Shown: positions 45,601 through 56,500 of the stretch, piece by piece
Layout of the letters: every line of letters starts with the position of its first letter
Numbering within the stretch: the first letter of the stretch is position 1
Assembly: GCA_017451385.1 (NCBI GenBank)
Contig: JAFSPS010000031.1
Coordinates: 1 to 64,000 of the forward strand
Origin: Bacteroidales bacterium
GTDB taxonomy: Bacteria; Bacteroidota; Bacteroidia; Bacteroidales; P3
DNA length: 64,000 bases
Direction: 5' to 3'
The notes under the pieces: generated by a model
Database searches by the model: none
What the model was told of the DNA's origin: nothing
The model's input: only the letters and a program-made list of their open reading frames with translations
Translations under genes and position numbers: made by a program

Positions 45601-48600
45601 TTGATAGCATTCATTGACATAGAGGTTAGTCCACAGTCAAAAAAAATCACCGACTATGGCGCAATACGCCAAGACGGAGCCTCTGTGCACAGCAACAACC
45701 GACACGATTTCATCAACCTTCTGGCAGGTTGCGATACACTCTGTGGGCACAACATCATAAAGCACGACCTTAAATTTCTACAGTTAAGTGACCACTTTTC
45801 AGCCATTGACACGCTATACCTCTCACCACTGCTCTTCCCTCGCAAACCCTATCATCGACTGCTGAAAGACGACAAACTACAAATCGACGAACTTAACAAT
45901 CCGCTCAATGACGCCAAGAAGGCGCAAGACCTTTTCTACGACGAAGTAGCCGCATGGCACAAACTGCCACCACGCCAGAAAGAGATATACGCATCTCTGC
46001 TGGAGGGTTCAGAAGAGTTTTGCGGTTTTCTACATCATGTAGGCATTGGGGAAACCATTGAACACTCGCTGCTACCACAATACATCATAGAAGAGTATAG
46101 CGGCAGAATATGCACCAATGCCAACCTTGCACCTATCATCAAACACTACCCCATAGAGCTTAGTTATGCCTTAGCCATCATAGGAGCCGACGACTTCATG
46201 AGCCTTACTCCGGCATGGGTGTTGCGAACGCACCCAAAGGTAGCCAACGTAATGCACCATCTACGCAACACGCCGTGTGGCAAGTGCAACTACTGCATAA
46301 GTCAACTTGATGCACAGCAAGGATTAAAGGATTTCTTCGGCTACAACAGCTATCGTCTCTTTGACGGCAAGCCGATGCAGCAGGAGACCGTAGAGGCTGC
46401 CCTGCAAGGCAAATCACTACTATGCATCTTCCCAACCGGCGGCGGCAAGAGCATCACCTTCCAAGTGCCGGCACTAATGGCTGGACGCAACATTCACGGA
46501 CTTACAGTAATCATCTCGCCCCTGCAGTCGCTGATGAAAGACCAAGTGGACAACCTCTCGGCTCGCGGCATCGACAAGGCTGTAACAATCAACGGATTGC
46601 TCGACCCCATTGAACGTGCCGATGCCATAAGGCAGGTGGAAGAGGGCACTGCCGACTTGCTGTATATCGCGCCAGAAATGCTACGCAGCAAGACCATAGA
46701 GCGACTGCTATTGGGGCGCAACGTGACACGCATCGTGATTGACGAGGCGCACTGCTTCTCTGCATGGGGGCACGACTTCCGCGTGGACTACCTCTTCATT
46801 GGCGACTTTATCCGTTCGCTACAAGAGAAGAAGCAACAGCAGCAGCCCATTGCCGTCTCTTGCTTTACTGCTACCGCCAAACAGAAAGTTATCACTGACA
46901 TCTGCGACTACTTCAAAAACAAACTAGGATTAGCCCTTACGGTATTCGCCGCTAGCACGCAACGCCAAAACCTGCATTACTCCGTAATACACAGCGACAC
47001 CGATGAAGAGAAATACAACTACCTGCGCCAACTTATCTTAGGGCAGCAATGTCCAACAATAGTGTATGTCTCACGCACTAAACGAACCATAGAAATAAGC
47101 AACCACCTGCGCTCTGACGGCATTAACGCCCTACCCTTCAATGGCAAAATGGCGTCCGAAGAGAAGGTGAAAAACCAAAACGCCTTCATGGAAGACAAAG
47201 CGCAGGTGATTGTAGCCACCTCGGCATTCGGCATGGGGGTAGACAAGAAAGACGTAGGTCTCGTGGTGCACTACGACATCAGCGACTCACTGGAAAACTA
47301 TGTGCAAGAGGCAGGACGCGCCGGACGCGACCCCAACACGGATGCTGCTTGCTATGTGCTCTACGCCGATAGCGACCTCGACAAGCACTTCATCCTCCTC
47401 AACCAAACGAAACTAAGCCTCAGCGAGATACAACAAGTGTGGCGCGCCATCCGCGACCTCGGAGGCAACCGACCTACTGTAAACTGCACACCGCTGGAGA
47501 TTGCTCGCCAAGCAGGATGGGATAATGACGTGCTCGATATAGAGACACGCGTCAAAGCCGCCATTGCGGCACTCGAAAATGCAGGCTACATACGGCGAGG
47601 CAACAACCTACCGCATATATTCGCCACAGGCATCACCGTGAAGAACATGGACGAAGCGCGGCAACGCCTGACGGCATCTGCTCTGTTCGACAGCAAAAGC
47701 CGTGAGGAAGCCGCACGCATCATCCGCTCACTGATAAGCCGCCATGCCACCTCCGCATCTGACAACGATATGGCTGAAAGCCGAATAGACTACCTTGCCG
47801 ACATGCTCGGCATGAGCAAAGAGACCGTGATGCGCAACGTAAACCTCATGCGACAAGAAGGCATGCTCGCCGACAGCCGTGACCTCTTCGCTTGGATAAC
47901 CAAGAACACAATAGCGCGCGACCTCGAAAACTGCCTCAAACTCGAAGGCTTTGTGCTCGCTCACATTAGCAACGAGACAAACACACTGAACTACAAGGTA
48001 CTGAACGAAGAGGCTCAAAGCAGCGGCTTAAAGCAGTGCACCATAAAACGGCTAAAACGAATACTATACTTCCTCAGCCTCAAAGGCTATATTCGAAAAG
48101 AAGAACATTCGTCAACAGAGAGCGTAACCCTGCAGCTGGCATGTAGCAGCGAAGGAGCCAGCAACCGTCTCGAACTACGCAAAGATATCTGCCTATTCAT
48201 TGTCCAAACACTCACCCAGCAACGTAACATCGAGGATGGCAAAGCCATTGCTTTTTCACAAGTAGAACTACTTAACACCTTCAACCAGACACACCTCATG
48301 TTCGGCAACCCTGCCACCCTTGCCGACATTGAAGAAGCGCTACTCTACCTCACCAAAAACGAATTGATAAAGATTGATGGCGGCTTTCTTGTGTCGTACA
48401 ACAGTATGCAGATAGAACGCCTTGCCGACCGCAGCAAACGCTACGGAAAAGAGCAGTATCGCACGCTCGACGAGTTCTACAAGCAACGCATACAGCAGAT
48501 ACACATCGTTGGAGAATATGCCAACCTCATGGTTCGCGACTACGATGCCGCCATACAATATGTAAACGACTATTTCACACTCGACTATCGCAAATTCATA

Positions 48601-50331
48601 AACAAATACTTCAAGGAAGAGCGTCGAAAACAAATAAACAAAAACATCACGCCTAAGAAATACGACGAAATTTTTGGCACACTGTCCAGCAAGCAGTTAG
48701 ACATCATCAACGACAACGAATCCAAATACATAGTGGTTGCTGCCGGTCCGGGCAGCGGCAAGACACGCGTGCTGGCTCATAAGATGGCATCGCTACTGCT
48801 ACTCGAAGATGTAAAGCACGAGCAACTGCTGATGCTGACCTTCTCGAGGGCAGCGGCAACAGAGTTCAAAAAAAGACTCATGAAACTTGTGGGCAATGCG
48901 GCTCATTATGTAGATATCAAGACATTCCATGCCTACGCCTTTGACCTGATGGGGCATCAAGGGACGCTCGAAGAGGCTGGCGACGTGGTGCGCCAGGCCG
49001 CCGAGATGATAGAAAGCGGCGAGGTAGAGAATGAAAAAATTGCAAAAAGCGTGCTGGTCATTGACGAAGCGCAGGACATGAGTGCCGATGATTTCCGCTT
49101 GGTGCGCGCCCTCATGCAGCGCAATGAGGATATGCGCGTCATAGCCGTAGGCGACGACGACCAAAACATCTATGCCTTCCGCGGCAGCGATTCGGTCCAC
49201 CTTCGCTCTCTCATAACCGACTACTCCGCCAAAACCTACGAGATGACGGAGAATTATCGCTCTGGCGATAAGATTGTGGCTCTCGCCAACGCATTCATCC
49301 AGCACATACCCGACAGGCTGAAGTCGCACCCCATAACCGCTGTAACCAGCGAGAGCGGCACCGTGGAGGCTCACCCCGACCGCACACTTCTCGCCACCAT
49401 GCCCCGACAGATTGCACCCAACACGGCATTTCTCACCACCACCAACGAGGATGCTATGAATATTGCCTACCTCTTGGAGCAGCAAGGCATTCATGCCACC
49501 TTCGTGCAGTCCACCAGCGGCTTCAGCTTCATCAACCTCGCCGAAGTGCGCTACTTCGTCAAGCAGCTGCGAAGGCTCTCCTCGTCAGACACCAATGAGG
49601 CCTGCAAAGCCATAGACCGCGACATCTGGAAGCAAGCCAAAGAGCTAACCTGCAAGGCCTATGCCTCAAGCCGCTTGCTGCCAACCATCAGACGGTTCTG
49701 GCAAGACTTTGAACAGGTCAATAAGACATTATATTTCAGCGACCTTCACCAATATTTGCTCGAATCTGGCATAGATGACTTCATCGACATCGGGAAAACA
49801 GCCTTTGTAAGCACCATACACAAAGCCAAAGGACGCGAATTTGACACCGTCTATCTACTACTTGACAAAATGTACGGCGACATGAACGCCGATTGGCTAC
49901 GCACTATATATGTGGGACTGACACGAGCTAAAAGACACCTGCACATCATCGGTGGACAAACGCTCATGGGCAACATCATACCCTATCCTTCGCCATCCGC
50001 CACCGCAGCACTGACGGACAATCAGTTATTCATAGCATTGGGTATGCGCGATGTATTCCTTGACTACTTTAGAGACCGCAAAAACATTGTGCTTCGTCTG
50101 CGTAGCGGTGATGCCTTGTGCTACAGCAACGGCTACCTCATCAACCAAAACAACGAGTATGTGGCACAACTCTCTATGGCAAAACTGAAAGAGATAAAAC
50201 AGTGGGAGGAAAAAGGCTATCGCGTTACAGATGCGACAGTCAGCTATGTGCTGGCATGGCGGCCACGCGACGAGAAGCATGAAGTTGCCATCTGCCTCGC
50301 CAATATGCACCTTGTGAAAGTCATCAAATAG
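45601..50331 (+). CDS. Exonuclease-RecQ-UvrD triple fusion helicase
   Basis: A 1576-aa protein with a TTG start; a TAG two codons upstream leaves no earlier start. Residues 1 to ~150 look like a DEDD-type 3'-5' exonuclease (FIDIEVSPQ, GHNIIKHDLKF, NPLNDAKKAQDL). A CGKCNYC cluster at about 223-229 precedes a RecQ-type SF2 helicase: FPTGGGKS (K283), DEAH at 381-384, and GMGVDKKDV with QEAGRAGRD. After a winged-helix-like region comes an SF1 UvrD/Rep helicase: GPGSGKT at 1049-1055, DEAQ at 1155-1158, GDDDQNIYAFRGSD, STIHKAKGREFD, YVGLTRAK. It combines three DNA-repair activities in one chain; likely recombination or genome-defence role. Confidence 0.9.
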   Translation: MIAFIDIEVSPQSKKITDYGAIRQDGASVHSNNRHDFINLLAGCDTLCGHNIIKHDLKFLQLSDHFSAIDTLYLSPLLFPRKPYHRLLKDDKLQIDELNNPLNDAKKAQDLFYDEVAAWHKLPPRQKEIYASLLEGSEEFCGFLHHVGIGETIEHSLLPQYIIEEYSGRICTNANLAPIIKHYPIELSYALAIIGADDFMSLTPAWVLRTHPKVANVMHHLRNTPCGKCNYCISQLDAQQGLKDFFGYNSYRLFDGKPMQQETVEAALQGKSLLCIFPTGGGKSITFQVPALMAGRNIHGLTVIISPLQSLMKDQVDNLSARGIDKAVTINGLLDPIERADAIRQVEEGTADLLYIAPEMLRSKTIERLLLGRNVTRIVIDEAHCFSAWGHDFRVDYLFIGDFIRSLQEKKQQQQPIAVSCFTATAKQKVITDICDYFKNKLGLALTVFAASTQRQNLHYSVIHSDTDEEKYNYLRQLILGQQCPTIVYVSRTKRTIEISNHLRSDGINALPFNGKMASEEKVKNQNAFMEDKAQVIVATSAFGMGVDKKDVGLVVHYDISDSLENYVQEAGRAGRDPNTDAACYVLYADSDLDKHFILLNQTKLSLSEIQQVWRAIRDLGGNRPTVNCTPLEIARQAGWDNDVLDIETRVKAAIAALENAGYIRRGNNLPHIFATGITVKNMDEARQRLTASALFDSKSREEAARIIRSLISRHATSASDNDMAESRIDYLADMLGMSKETVMRNVNLMRQEGMLADSRDLFAWITKNTIARDLENCLKLEGFVLAHISNETNTLNYKVLNEEAQSSGLKQCTIKRLKRILYFLSLKGYIRKEEHSSTESVTLQLACSSEGASNRLELRKDICLFIVQTLTQQRNIEDGKAIAFSQVELLNTFNQTHLMFGNPATLADIEEALLYLTKNELIKIDGGFLVSYNSMQIERLADRSKRYGKEQYRTLDEFYKQRIQQIHIVGEYANLMVRDYDAAIQYVNDYFTLDYRKFINKYFKEERRKQINKNITPKKYDEIFGTLSSKQLDIINDNESKYIVVAAGPGSGKTRVLAHKMASLLLLEDVKHEQLLMLTFSRAAATEFKKRLMKLVGNAAHYVDIKTFHAYAFDLMGHQGTLEEAGDVVRQAAEMIESGEVENEKIAKSVLVIDEAQDMSADDFRLVRALMQRNEDMRVIAVGDDDQNIYAFRGSDSVHLRSLITDYSAKTYEMTENYRSGDKIVALANAFIQHIPDRLKSHPITAVTSESGTVEAHPDRTLLATMPRQIAPNTAFLTTTNEDAMNIAYLLEQQGIHATFVQSTSGFSFINLAEVRYFVKQLRRLSSSDTNEACKAIDRDIWKQAKELTCKAYASSRLLPTIRRFWQDFEQVNKTLYFSDLHQYLLESGIDDFIDIGKTAFVSTIHKAKGREFDTVYLLLDKMYGDMNADWLRTIYVGLTRAKRHLHIIGGQTLMGNIIPYPSPSATAALTDNQLFIALGMRDVFLDYFRDRKNIVLRLRSGDALCYSNGYLINQNNEYVAQLSMAKLKEIKQWEEKGYRVTDATVSYVLAWRPRDEKHEVAICLANMHLVKVIK

Positions 50332-51633
50332 CTATATTCTTCCCCGCAGTGCATCCGCCACAAGGAAGATGCTCCCCGTGATAAGCACCATGTCGGTGGG
50401 CTCACTATGTGCGAGGGCATGAGCAAGGGCTTCATCAACCGTAGCGAAATGCGGTCCCATCATGCCCATAGCCTCAGCTGCGGCAGCAAGCTGGTCTGCA
50501 GCAAGTGCGCGAGGCACCGAGGGCTGCGTGTAAATATAGTCGGCTTCGTGCGGCAGCATACGGAGGATGGCTGCATAATCCTTGTCGTTTACGCACCCAT
50601 AGATTATATGCAGACGGCTGTAGTTCAGCTGCGAAAGTTTCTGCAGCATAGCTCGCACGCCATCGGCATTATGCGCCGTTTCGCATACTACAAGAGGTTC
50701 ATGCCCTATCACCTCCCAACGTCCGTGCAGTCCGGTATTGCGTTTGACGTTGGCCACACCACGGCGAACCGCATCATCGTCAAGACGGTCGTAGTCCAGC
50801 AAGTAGAGCATTTCCACCACTTGAAAGAATGTGGCGAGGTTGTGCAGCTGATAGCTGCCTGCCAGCGGACACCGCCAGCCGGCATAGAGCTTGACGCCGT
50901 CGCGAAGCACGCTGAAATGCAACTCATCAGCATCAGCACCGTTATCAATAATAGTGAAATGACTGTCAGCAAAGACCATTGGAGCCTCTTGCTCGGCAGC
51001 ACGAGCCTCGAAGACAGGCTTGGTCTCGCTGTTGGTCTCGCCCACCACTACAGGTACACCATATTTGATGATGCCAGCCTTCTCTGCCGCAATCTTAGGC
51101 AGCGTGTCACCGAGAAACTGCGTGTGGTCAAGCCCTATGTTGGTAATGACCGATAGGCATGCCGCTACCACATTGGTAGAATCGAGCCTGCCGCCCATAC
51201 CCACCTCCACGACAGCCACATCAACCTGCTGACGGGCAAAATAGTCGAAAGCAAGACCTACCGTCATCTCGAAGAACGACAGTTGCTCGTGCTGCATGAA
51301 ACGCTGATGCTGCGCCACGAAACGCGTCACCTCGTCTTCTGGTATCATCTGCCCATTGATGCGTATGCGCTCGCGGAAATCAATAAGGTGGGGCGAGGTA
51401 TATAGCCCCACACGGTAACCAGCCTCCTGCAAGGCTGATGCCGTCAAGTGACTGACGGAACCCTTGCCGTTGGTGCCTGCGATGTGGATGCTCGGGAACT
51501 GCCGCTCTGGATGGCCAAGATATGTCATCAGATGCTCGGTTGAGGTGAGGTCTGCCTTATAGGCAGCCTTGCCGATGCGGTGATACATCGGCAAGGAGGA
51601 AAACATGAAATCTAAAGTCTCTTGATAGGTCAT
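50332..51633 (-). CDS. folC: Folylpolyglutamate synthase/dihydrofolate synthase
   Basis: A 433-aa Mur-ligase-like ATP-dependent enzyme that adds glutamate to dihydropteroate and to folates. P-loop GTNGKGSV at 53-60, the second loop GMGGRLDSTNVV, LDHTQFLGDTLPKIAAEKAGI and AHNADGVRAML are characteristic. The start ATG overlaps the barrel gene stop as ATGA, so translation is coupled. It converges with the RecQ fusion, whose stop abuts its own. Confidence 0.95.
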   Translation of the reverse strand: MTYQETLDFMFSSLPMYHRIGKAAYKADLTSTEHLMTYLGHPERQFPSIHIAGTNGKGSVSHLTASALQEAGYRVGLYTSPHLIDFRERIRINGQMIPEDEVTRFVAQHQRFMQHEQLSFFEMTVGLAFDYFARQQVDVAVVEVGMGGRLDSTNVVAACLSVITNIGLDHTQFLGDTLPKIAAEKAGIIKYGVPVVVGETNSETKPVFEARAAEQEAPMVFADSHFTIIDNGADADELHFSVLRDGVKLYAGWRCPLAGSYQLHNLATFFQVVEMLYLLDYDRLDDDAVRRGVANVKRNTGLHGRWEVIGHEPLVVCETAHNADGVRAMLQKLSQLNYSRLHIIYGCVNDKDYAAILRMLPHEADYIYTQPSVPRALAADQLAAAAEAMGMMGPHFATVDEALAHALAHSEPTDMVLITGSIFLVADALRGRI

Positions 51634-53432
51634 TTGCCGTGAGGAATAGTGAAAGTTAGGCCGAGAGTGAATAGTCCGCGATGCGAGGGATAGTTATGCC
51701 AATACATGTAACGCTGGAACAGCAGATTATCGAAGCGCAAGAAAGCGCTAAGAAAGCGGTTGTGGCGATATTCCAGCTCTATATCGAGAGCAGGCCGCAG
51801 AGGTATCTCGGTTGTGGTATATTCTTTGTTCACACTGTCATACTCGTAGTCACCATTCATAGGACCAATCAGCATGAAACGTGCGTGGAAAAGCCATCGG
51901 TCGTTGTGGTTGAAGTCAACGTTCAGATGCAGGTCGTATGGAATGTCATAGAGGTCTGGCACACTGTCGCTTTCGTCCATAAATATAAAATTATACATAC
52001 CGCCGAGCGAGATGGCTATACGCTCGTCATTGACAAAATTGATATCGCCAGATATTTGCAATTGGTTTTCTTTCTTTAGATATGTGCGAAACACATTGCC
52101 GAGCTGATAGTCGCGATTGCGAATAAAGGATATAACATTGTCATATCGCAGATATGTTGCACGCAGATTGAGGTTAAGGCGTTTACTAAAGTTGTAGCGT
52201 ATGCCGCCGTAGAAATCCATATTACGCTCGGCACTCACCTCAGCCCCGGGCATGATGTAGGGATTGACGAGGCGCAGCTCGTTCCATGACATCGCCTTGC
52301 AGACTCCCTCTGCGCCAATTACGATGCCGAGGTCATTGTTGAGAAAACTACGCTCCAGCCTTACATCCGGGAACAGATATGTCTTCAGATCCTCTTGCGA
52401 ATAGCCATCCAGAGCCACATGAACGCCAGCGTGAACATTGAATCCAATCAATTCCGTCTCCAAATAAGGGTTGATATTATAGAGCGCATGGGCTTTATGT
52501 ATCAGCATGGTAGGGTCTGCAACGCCATTGTGGCCAAGCGGATAGCTTATGCTGTCTATATTGTGCGAATAGCCATCCACCATGCCACGCAATGCAACAA
52601 GCAGATTGCGGCTGCGCGAAAGGTCAAAGTTATAACCAACCATAGCGGAAGCACCAAAATTGAACTCGTTTTGACCGTAGCCAGCCATGAGGTCTGCCAG
52701 ACGAAGTGCCACATCATAGCGGAAAGGCGCCGTAGGCTTAACATTGGAGAGTCCAACGTTCCAGCGAAGGTAGCTGTAGGAGGCTTTGTAGTCGGCAGTC
52801 TCAATATTGTCGCGTAGCATCCCCTTAGCAGCAAGGACACTGTCGGTGAAACCATAGTAGAGGTTATAGTCGTTTTGGAACGAGATGTCACTGTTTAACT
52901 GCATACTCTCGTTGATTACAGCCTTGCCGAACAAGGCCACATCGGTAAGCGAATAGTGCGCTGGACCATAGTACTCGGCAGGCGTATCGCTGTCGCCGAG
53001 TGTCCCCCATGAAGAACGATGATTGACGCTGAATCCATAGCTATACTGCCGCGAAGTAGTCGAGGTGAGGTAGGCATCCAACAATGGTGACCATTTGTTG
53101 CCCAACCCGATACGAAAATAGTTGTTGTATAGGCGTGTGCGAGGTTCGCTGACCACACGGGCTGCCTTGAAACGACTGGGGGCATAGACCGAGGTGAGAC
53201 GGTAAGGCTCTATGGAGTAGTCAAACTTATGTGTCATCCGCATGGCGGTATCCATGAGATGTGGAGCCACGTTGATTTTGTCGAACATGTCGATGACAGG
53301 ATTAAAGCTGCCCTTGATGATGACATTTTCGTTATAGGTAGAACTGTCCACTTGTGCCATTACGGGTGTACGAACAGCGGCTACAAATGCCACAGTCATT
53401 ACTACCCCTATATAAAGACGACTTTTTTTCAT
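51630..53432 (-). CDS. Outer-membrane beta-barrel protein (TonB-receptor-like, no plug)
   Basis: A 600-aa protein from MKKSRLYIGVV with a signal peptide ending PVMAQ. After a short periplasmic segment (VIIKGSFNPVIDMFDKINV) the rest is an alternating-strand barrel of ~20 strands, for example YSYGFSVNHRSSWGTLG and ISLGGMYNFIFMDE, ending in the terminal strand RGLFTLGLTFTIP. No plug domain is seen, so TonB-dependent transport is not claimed. It overlaps folC by 4 bp and is 131 bp behind the TPR gene. Neighbour order TPR, barrel, folC suggests one operon. Confidence 0.82.
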   Translation of the reverse strand: MKKSRLYIGVVMTVAFVAAVRTPVMAQVDSSTYNENVIIKGSFNPVIDMFDKINVAPHLMDTAMRMTHKFDYSIEPYRLTSVYAPSRFKAARVVSEPRTRLYNNYFRIGLGNKWSPLLDAYLTSTTSRQYSYGFSVNHRSSWGTLGDSDTPAEYYGPAHYSLTDVALFGKAVINESMQLNSDISFQNDYNLYYGFTDSVLAAKGMLRDNIETADYKASYSYLRWNVGLSNVKPTAPFRYDVALRLADLMAGYGQNEFNFGASAMVGYNFDLSRSRNLLVALRGMVDGYSHNIDSISYPLGHNGVADPTMLIHKAHALYNINPYLETELIGFNVHAGVHVALDGYSQEDLKTYLFPDVRLERSFLNNDLGIVIGAEGVCKAMSWNELRLVNPYIMPGAEVSAERNMDFYGGIRYNFSKRLNLNLRATYLRYDNVISFIRNRDYQLGNVFRTYLKKENQLQISGDINFVNDERIAISLGGMYNFIFMDESDSVPDLYDIPYDLHLNVDFNHNDRWLFHARFMLIGPMNGDYEYDSVNKEYTTTEIPLRPALDIELEYRHNRFLSAFLRFDNLLFQRYMYWHNYPSHRGLFTLGLTFTIPHGK

Positions 53433-53563
53433 ATTTACAGCGAAATTATGTGTGTGCCAATTCTGGGTGGTTGCTGACCACATCCCTCTTCAAGCACTTG
53501 TTTTTTTTACTCAATTGTCATTCTAATGGTGTTCTATCACCGGTTAAACACTATTTGAATATG

Positions 53564-56500
53564 CTACTCGTCAATATCAATTATCATCTCCGGTTCCTCT
53601 TCTTGATGGTCGGCAGCTTCGGAGTCTATGATTTCTTGCAGATTGCGTTTAGCCTGTTCTCTGAGGTCGTCGCCATCGTAGTTGTCTATGATGCTTTGTA
53701 GCGTTTGTTTGGCCTGCAAATTGTTGTGATGCACCTTGTAGTAGATGTCAGCCCAGAGGATGAATGTCTTGGCAAGCCAGTAGTCGCTCGATGCAACTTC
53801 CACATATTCGTTAATCTCTTTCTCTGCCATCAACACGTTGTCAGCATTATAGAAAGCCACAATACGGCTGTAGCAGGCCTCGCCGCTGTACTCTCCGTTT
53901 GCCGATGTCATCAGAGGCTCGTAGCGGTTTAGTATTTGTTGTATGTCGCGTTTTTTGTAACTCACGCGTGCCATGCTGATGAGGGCTTCCTCACGCTGCT
54001 CCGTAGTGATATGCTCGTCTTTCAGCAATGCCTCGGCGGAAGCCTCTATCGCCTCATTCTTGTCAAGGCGGACATTGCTGCGCAACCTGCCCAATAGGCC
54101 TACAACCCTATTCGCATCATTCTCCGACCGCTCTGCCAGCAACGCATATAGACTATCGGCAAGCATATAGTCTGTCTGGTCGTATGCTATGCCGGCGGCA
54201 TTATACAGCGACTCCTCGCTATACTTGCCGTTAGCTCCCGCCACAACCATCAGGTAGTAGGGCAACGCCTTGTCATCCTGCCCAAGACGATGATAGCTGT
54301 CGGCAGCATAGTAGCTGGCCTTCTGCGAGAAGAGACCATTGGGATATTTATGCAAATAGGCGGCAAGGGCGCCGGAAGCGCTGGCATAGTCGCCAGACAT
54401 ATAGCGGTCCTCGGCGGCAAGATATATGGTACTGTCTTTCTCAATGTCAGACACCGACACATGAGCCACTTTCTTGATGTAGGCGAAATAGTCGTCCACA
54501 CGGTTTTGTTCTATATATATGTTTTTCACGCTGCCCATGGCGTAGCGAGCCTCGTCGGTCTCCGGATACTGACGCAGCACGCGGTCGAACACTGCGAGGG
54601 CGGCGCTGTCGTTTTTCGCATTGTAGTAGATAATGCCAATATTAAGCAAGGCATCCTTAGCACGCACATTCTTGGGATAGAGCTGCAGGTACTGCTCATA
54701 CTTCTGCATAGCCATATCGTTCTTGTCCAGCTTCAAGTAGGTGTCTGCCATTTCCATGAGCGCCTTGGGTCGTAGCGTTGATTTATTATAGGTGTCAAAC
54801 AGCTGCTGCAGATAGCGGAACTTGTTGTCGTCATCGCCCTTGGCACCATAGGCGAGGGCTTTCTGCATCATGGCATAGTCGGCATCGGCATCTTTCAGCT
54901 CTATGACGTGGTCGTAAAGCATTATAGCATCACTATAATGGCGCATGACGTAGCGGCAGTCGCCCATGCGGTTATAGGTGTCGCACATCTGATGCTTGTC
55001 CATGCCTGCCTTATCGCCGCCATCAGCTATCTTCCGGAAGTATTTATAGGCCTCGTCATAACGCTTTTCCTCCATACATAGGTAGCCCATGGTGTAAAGT
55101 CCCTGATAGTAATAGTGAGACTTGGCGGCATTGCTACTGAGCAGGAAACGGTCAATAGACTTCAGGGCTTGCGCCTTGTTGCCGAGCCTGTACTGCGCCT
55201 CGCCATAGAGGTAGTAGGCATCCGAACTCACCTTGACATCGGCATTCACCTCGCCAGCTTTTTTCAAGCGCATTGAGGCATCCTCCATGCGTCCCTTGTT
55301 GAACAGCTCCACGCCATAGTTGAGCAATGCCCGCTGATAGGCTTGGTTGAGCGACATGTTGCGGTTGTCAATCTTCTCCAGCATGGCTATAGCATCCTTG
55401 TAGTTGTTGGTGGTGAGATAGAGCGAAGCAATAATCTCTTGCACCTCGGCACGATGCTTGGTGGCAGGGTAGCGTTTCAGATAGTCTTGAAACGAGTGTA
55501 TAGACTCATTATAGGGGTTCTTGTTGAGCTCGCACGACAGTTTGGCATAGCATAACAAAGCCTCCTCCTGAATGCTCTTGTTATAATCCATCTTGCTCGA
55601 CTGCAAGAACATGCTGCGTGCCTCATCCTTACGCTGCTGCTTCAGATATATGTCGCCGAGAGCGTAGAGAGCATTCTGTGCCACGCTGTCGTCACATGCA
55701 GTCTTTTTCTGCAGGTAGAAGGCTGCGGAGTCGAGCTGCCCGAGTTTGTAGTAGCTGTAACCCATGGGGTAGAAGTTATCCTGCGGTGTGCAGGCCTGAC
55801 GCGACGGCGCTACTGTGCTGGCAAGCGACTTATCGCTATCGTCGGCAGACGGCCCTGCCGCAGCTTTGTGGTAATATTTCAAGGCATCGGAATATGCCCC
55901 CTGACCGAAATATATGTCAGCAACCATCTGGGCAATCTCATAGGCTTTATAGGTGTCTGGATTGTCAAGCATGGCGGGAGCCATTGCCAGCACCTCTTCA
56001 TGGCGCCCCGTATAGTAGTAGATGCGTATGATGTAGTTGGGCACAAGATGAGCAAAATTCTTCTCTTCCTTGAGTTTCTCAAAGTGCTTCAAAGCTATAT
56101 CATAGGCTCCGTCGTCATATTTCAGGTGGGCATAGTAGTAGAGCGACGCTGTGCTATAGCGCGACTTGCCCCCCATCTCCTGCTTGAAGCAGCTCTCGGC
56201 ATCCTTCTTCTTGTCGTCAAGCAGGTAGCAGTAGCCCATTCGGAAATTATACTCTCCACGCGTGCCATACTCAAGCTCATTAGGCTTCACCTTCTTGTAC
56301 TGTGCCAAGGCCTTATCATACTTGTTACGCGAATAGTAGAAGTTGCCCATATAAAAGCGTGCCATATTGCAGTGCGCACTCGAGGCATGGCTGCCGAGGA
56401 AGTCGTCGAGCCGTGCCACGGCATCGTCATTGTTGAGCTTCACAGCACAGACGGCGGCATAATATTCCGCATCATCCGATGCCTCTATCCTATCAAACAA

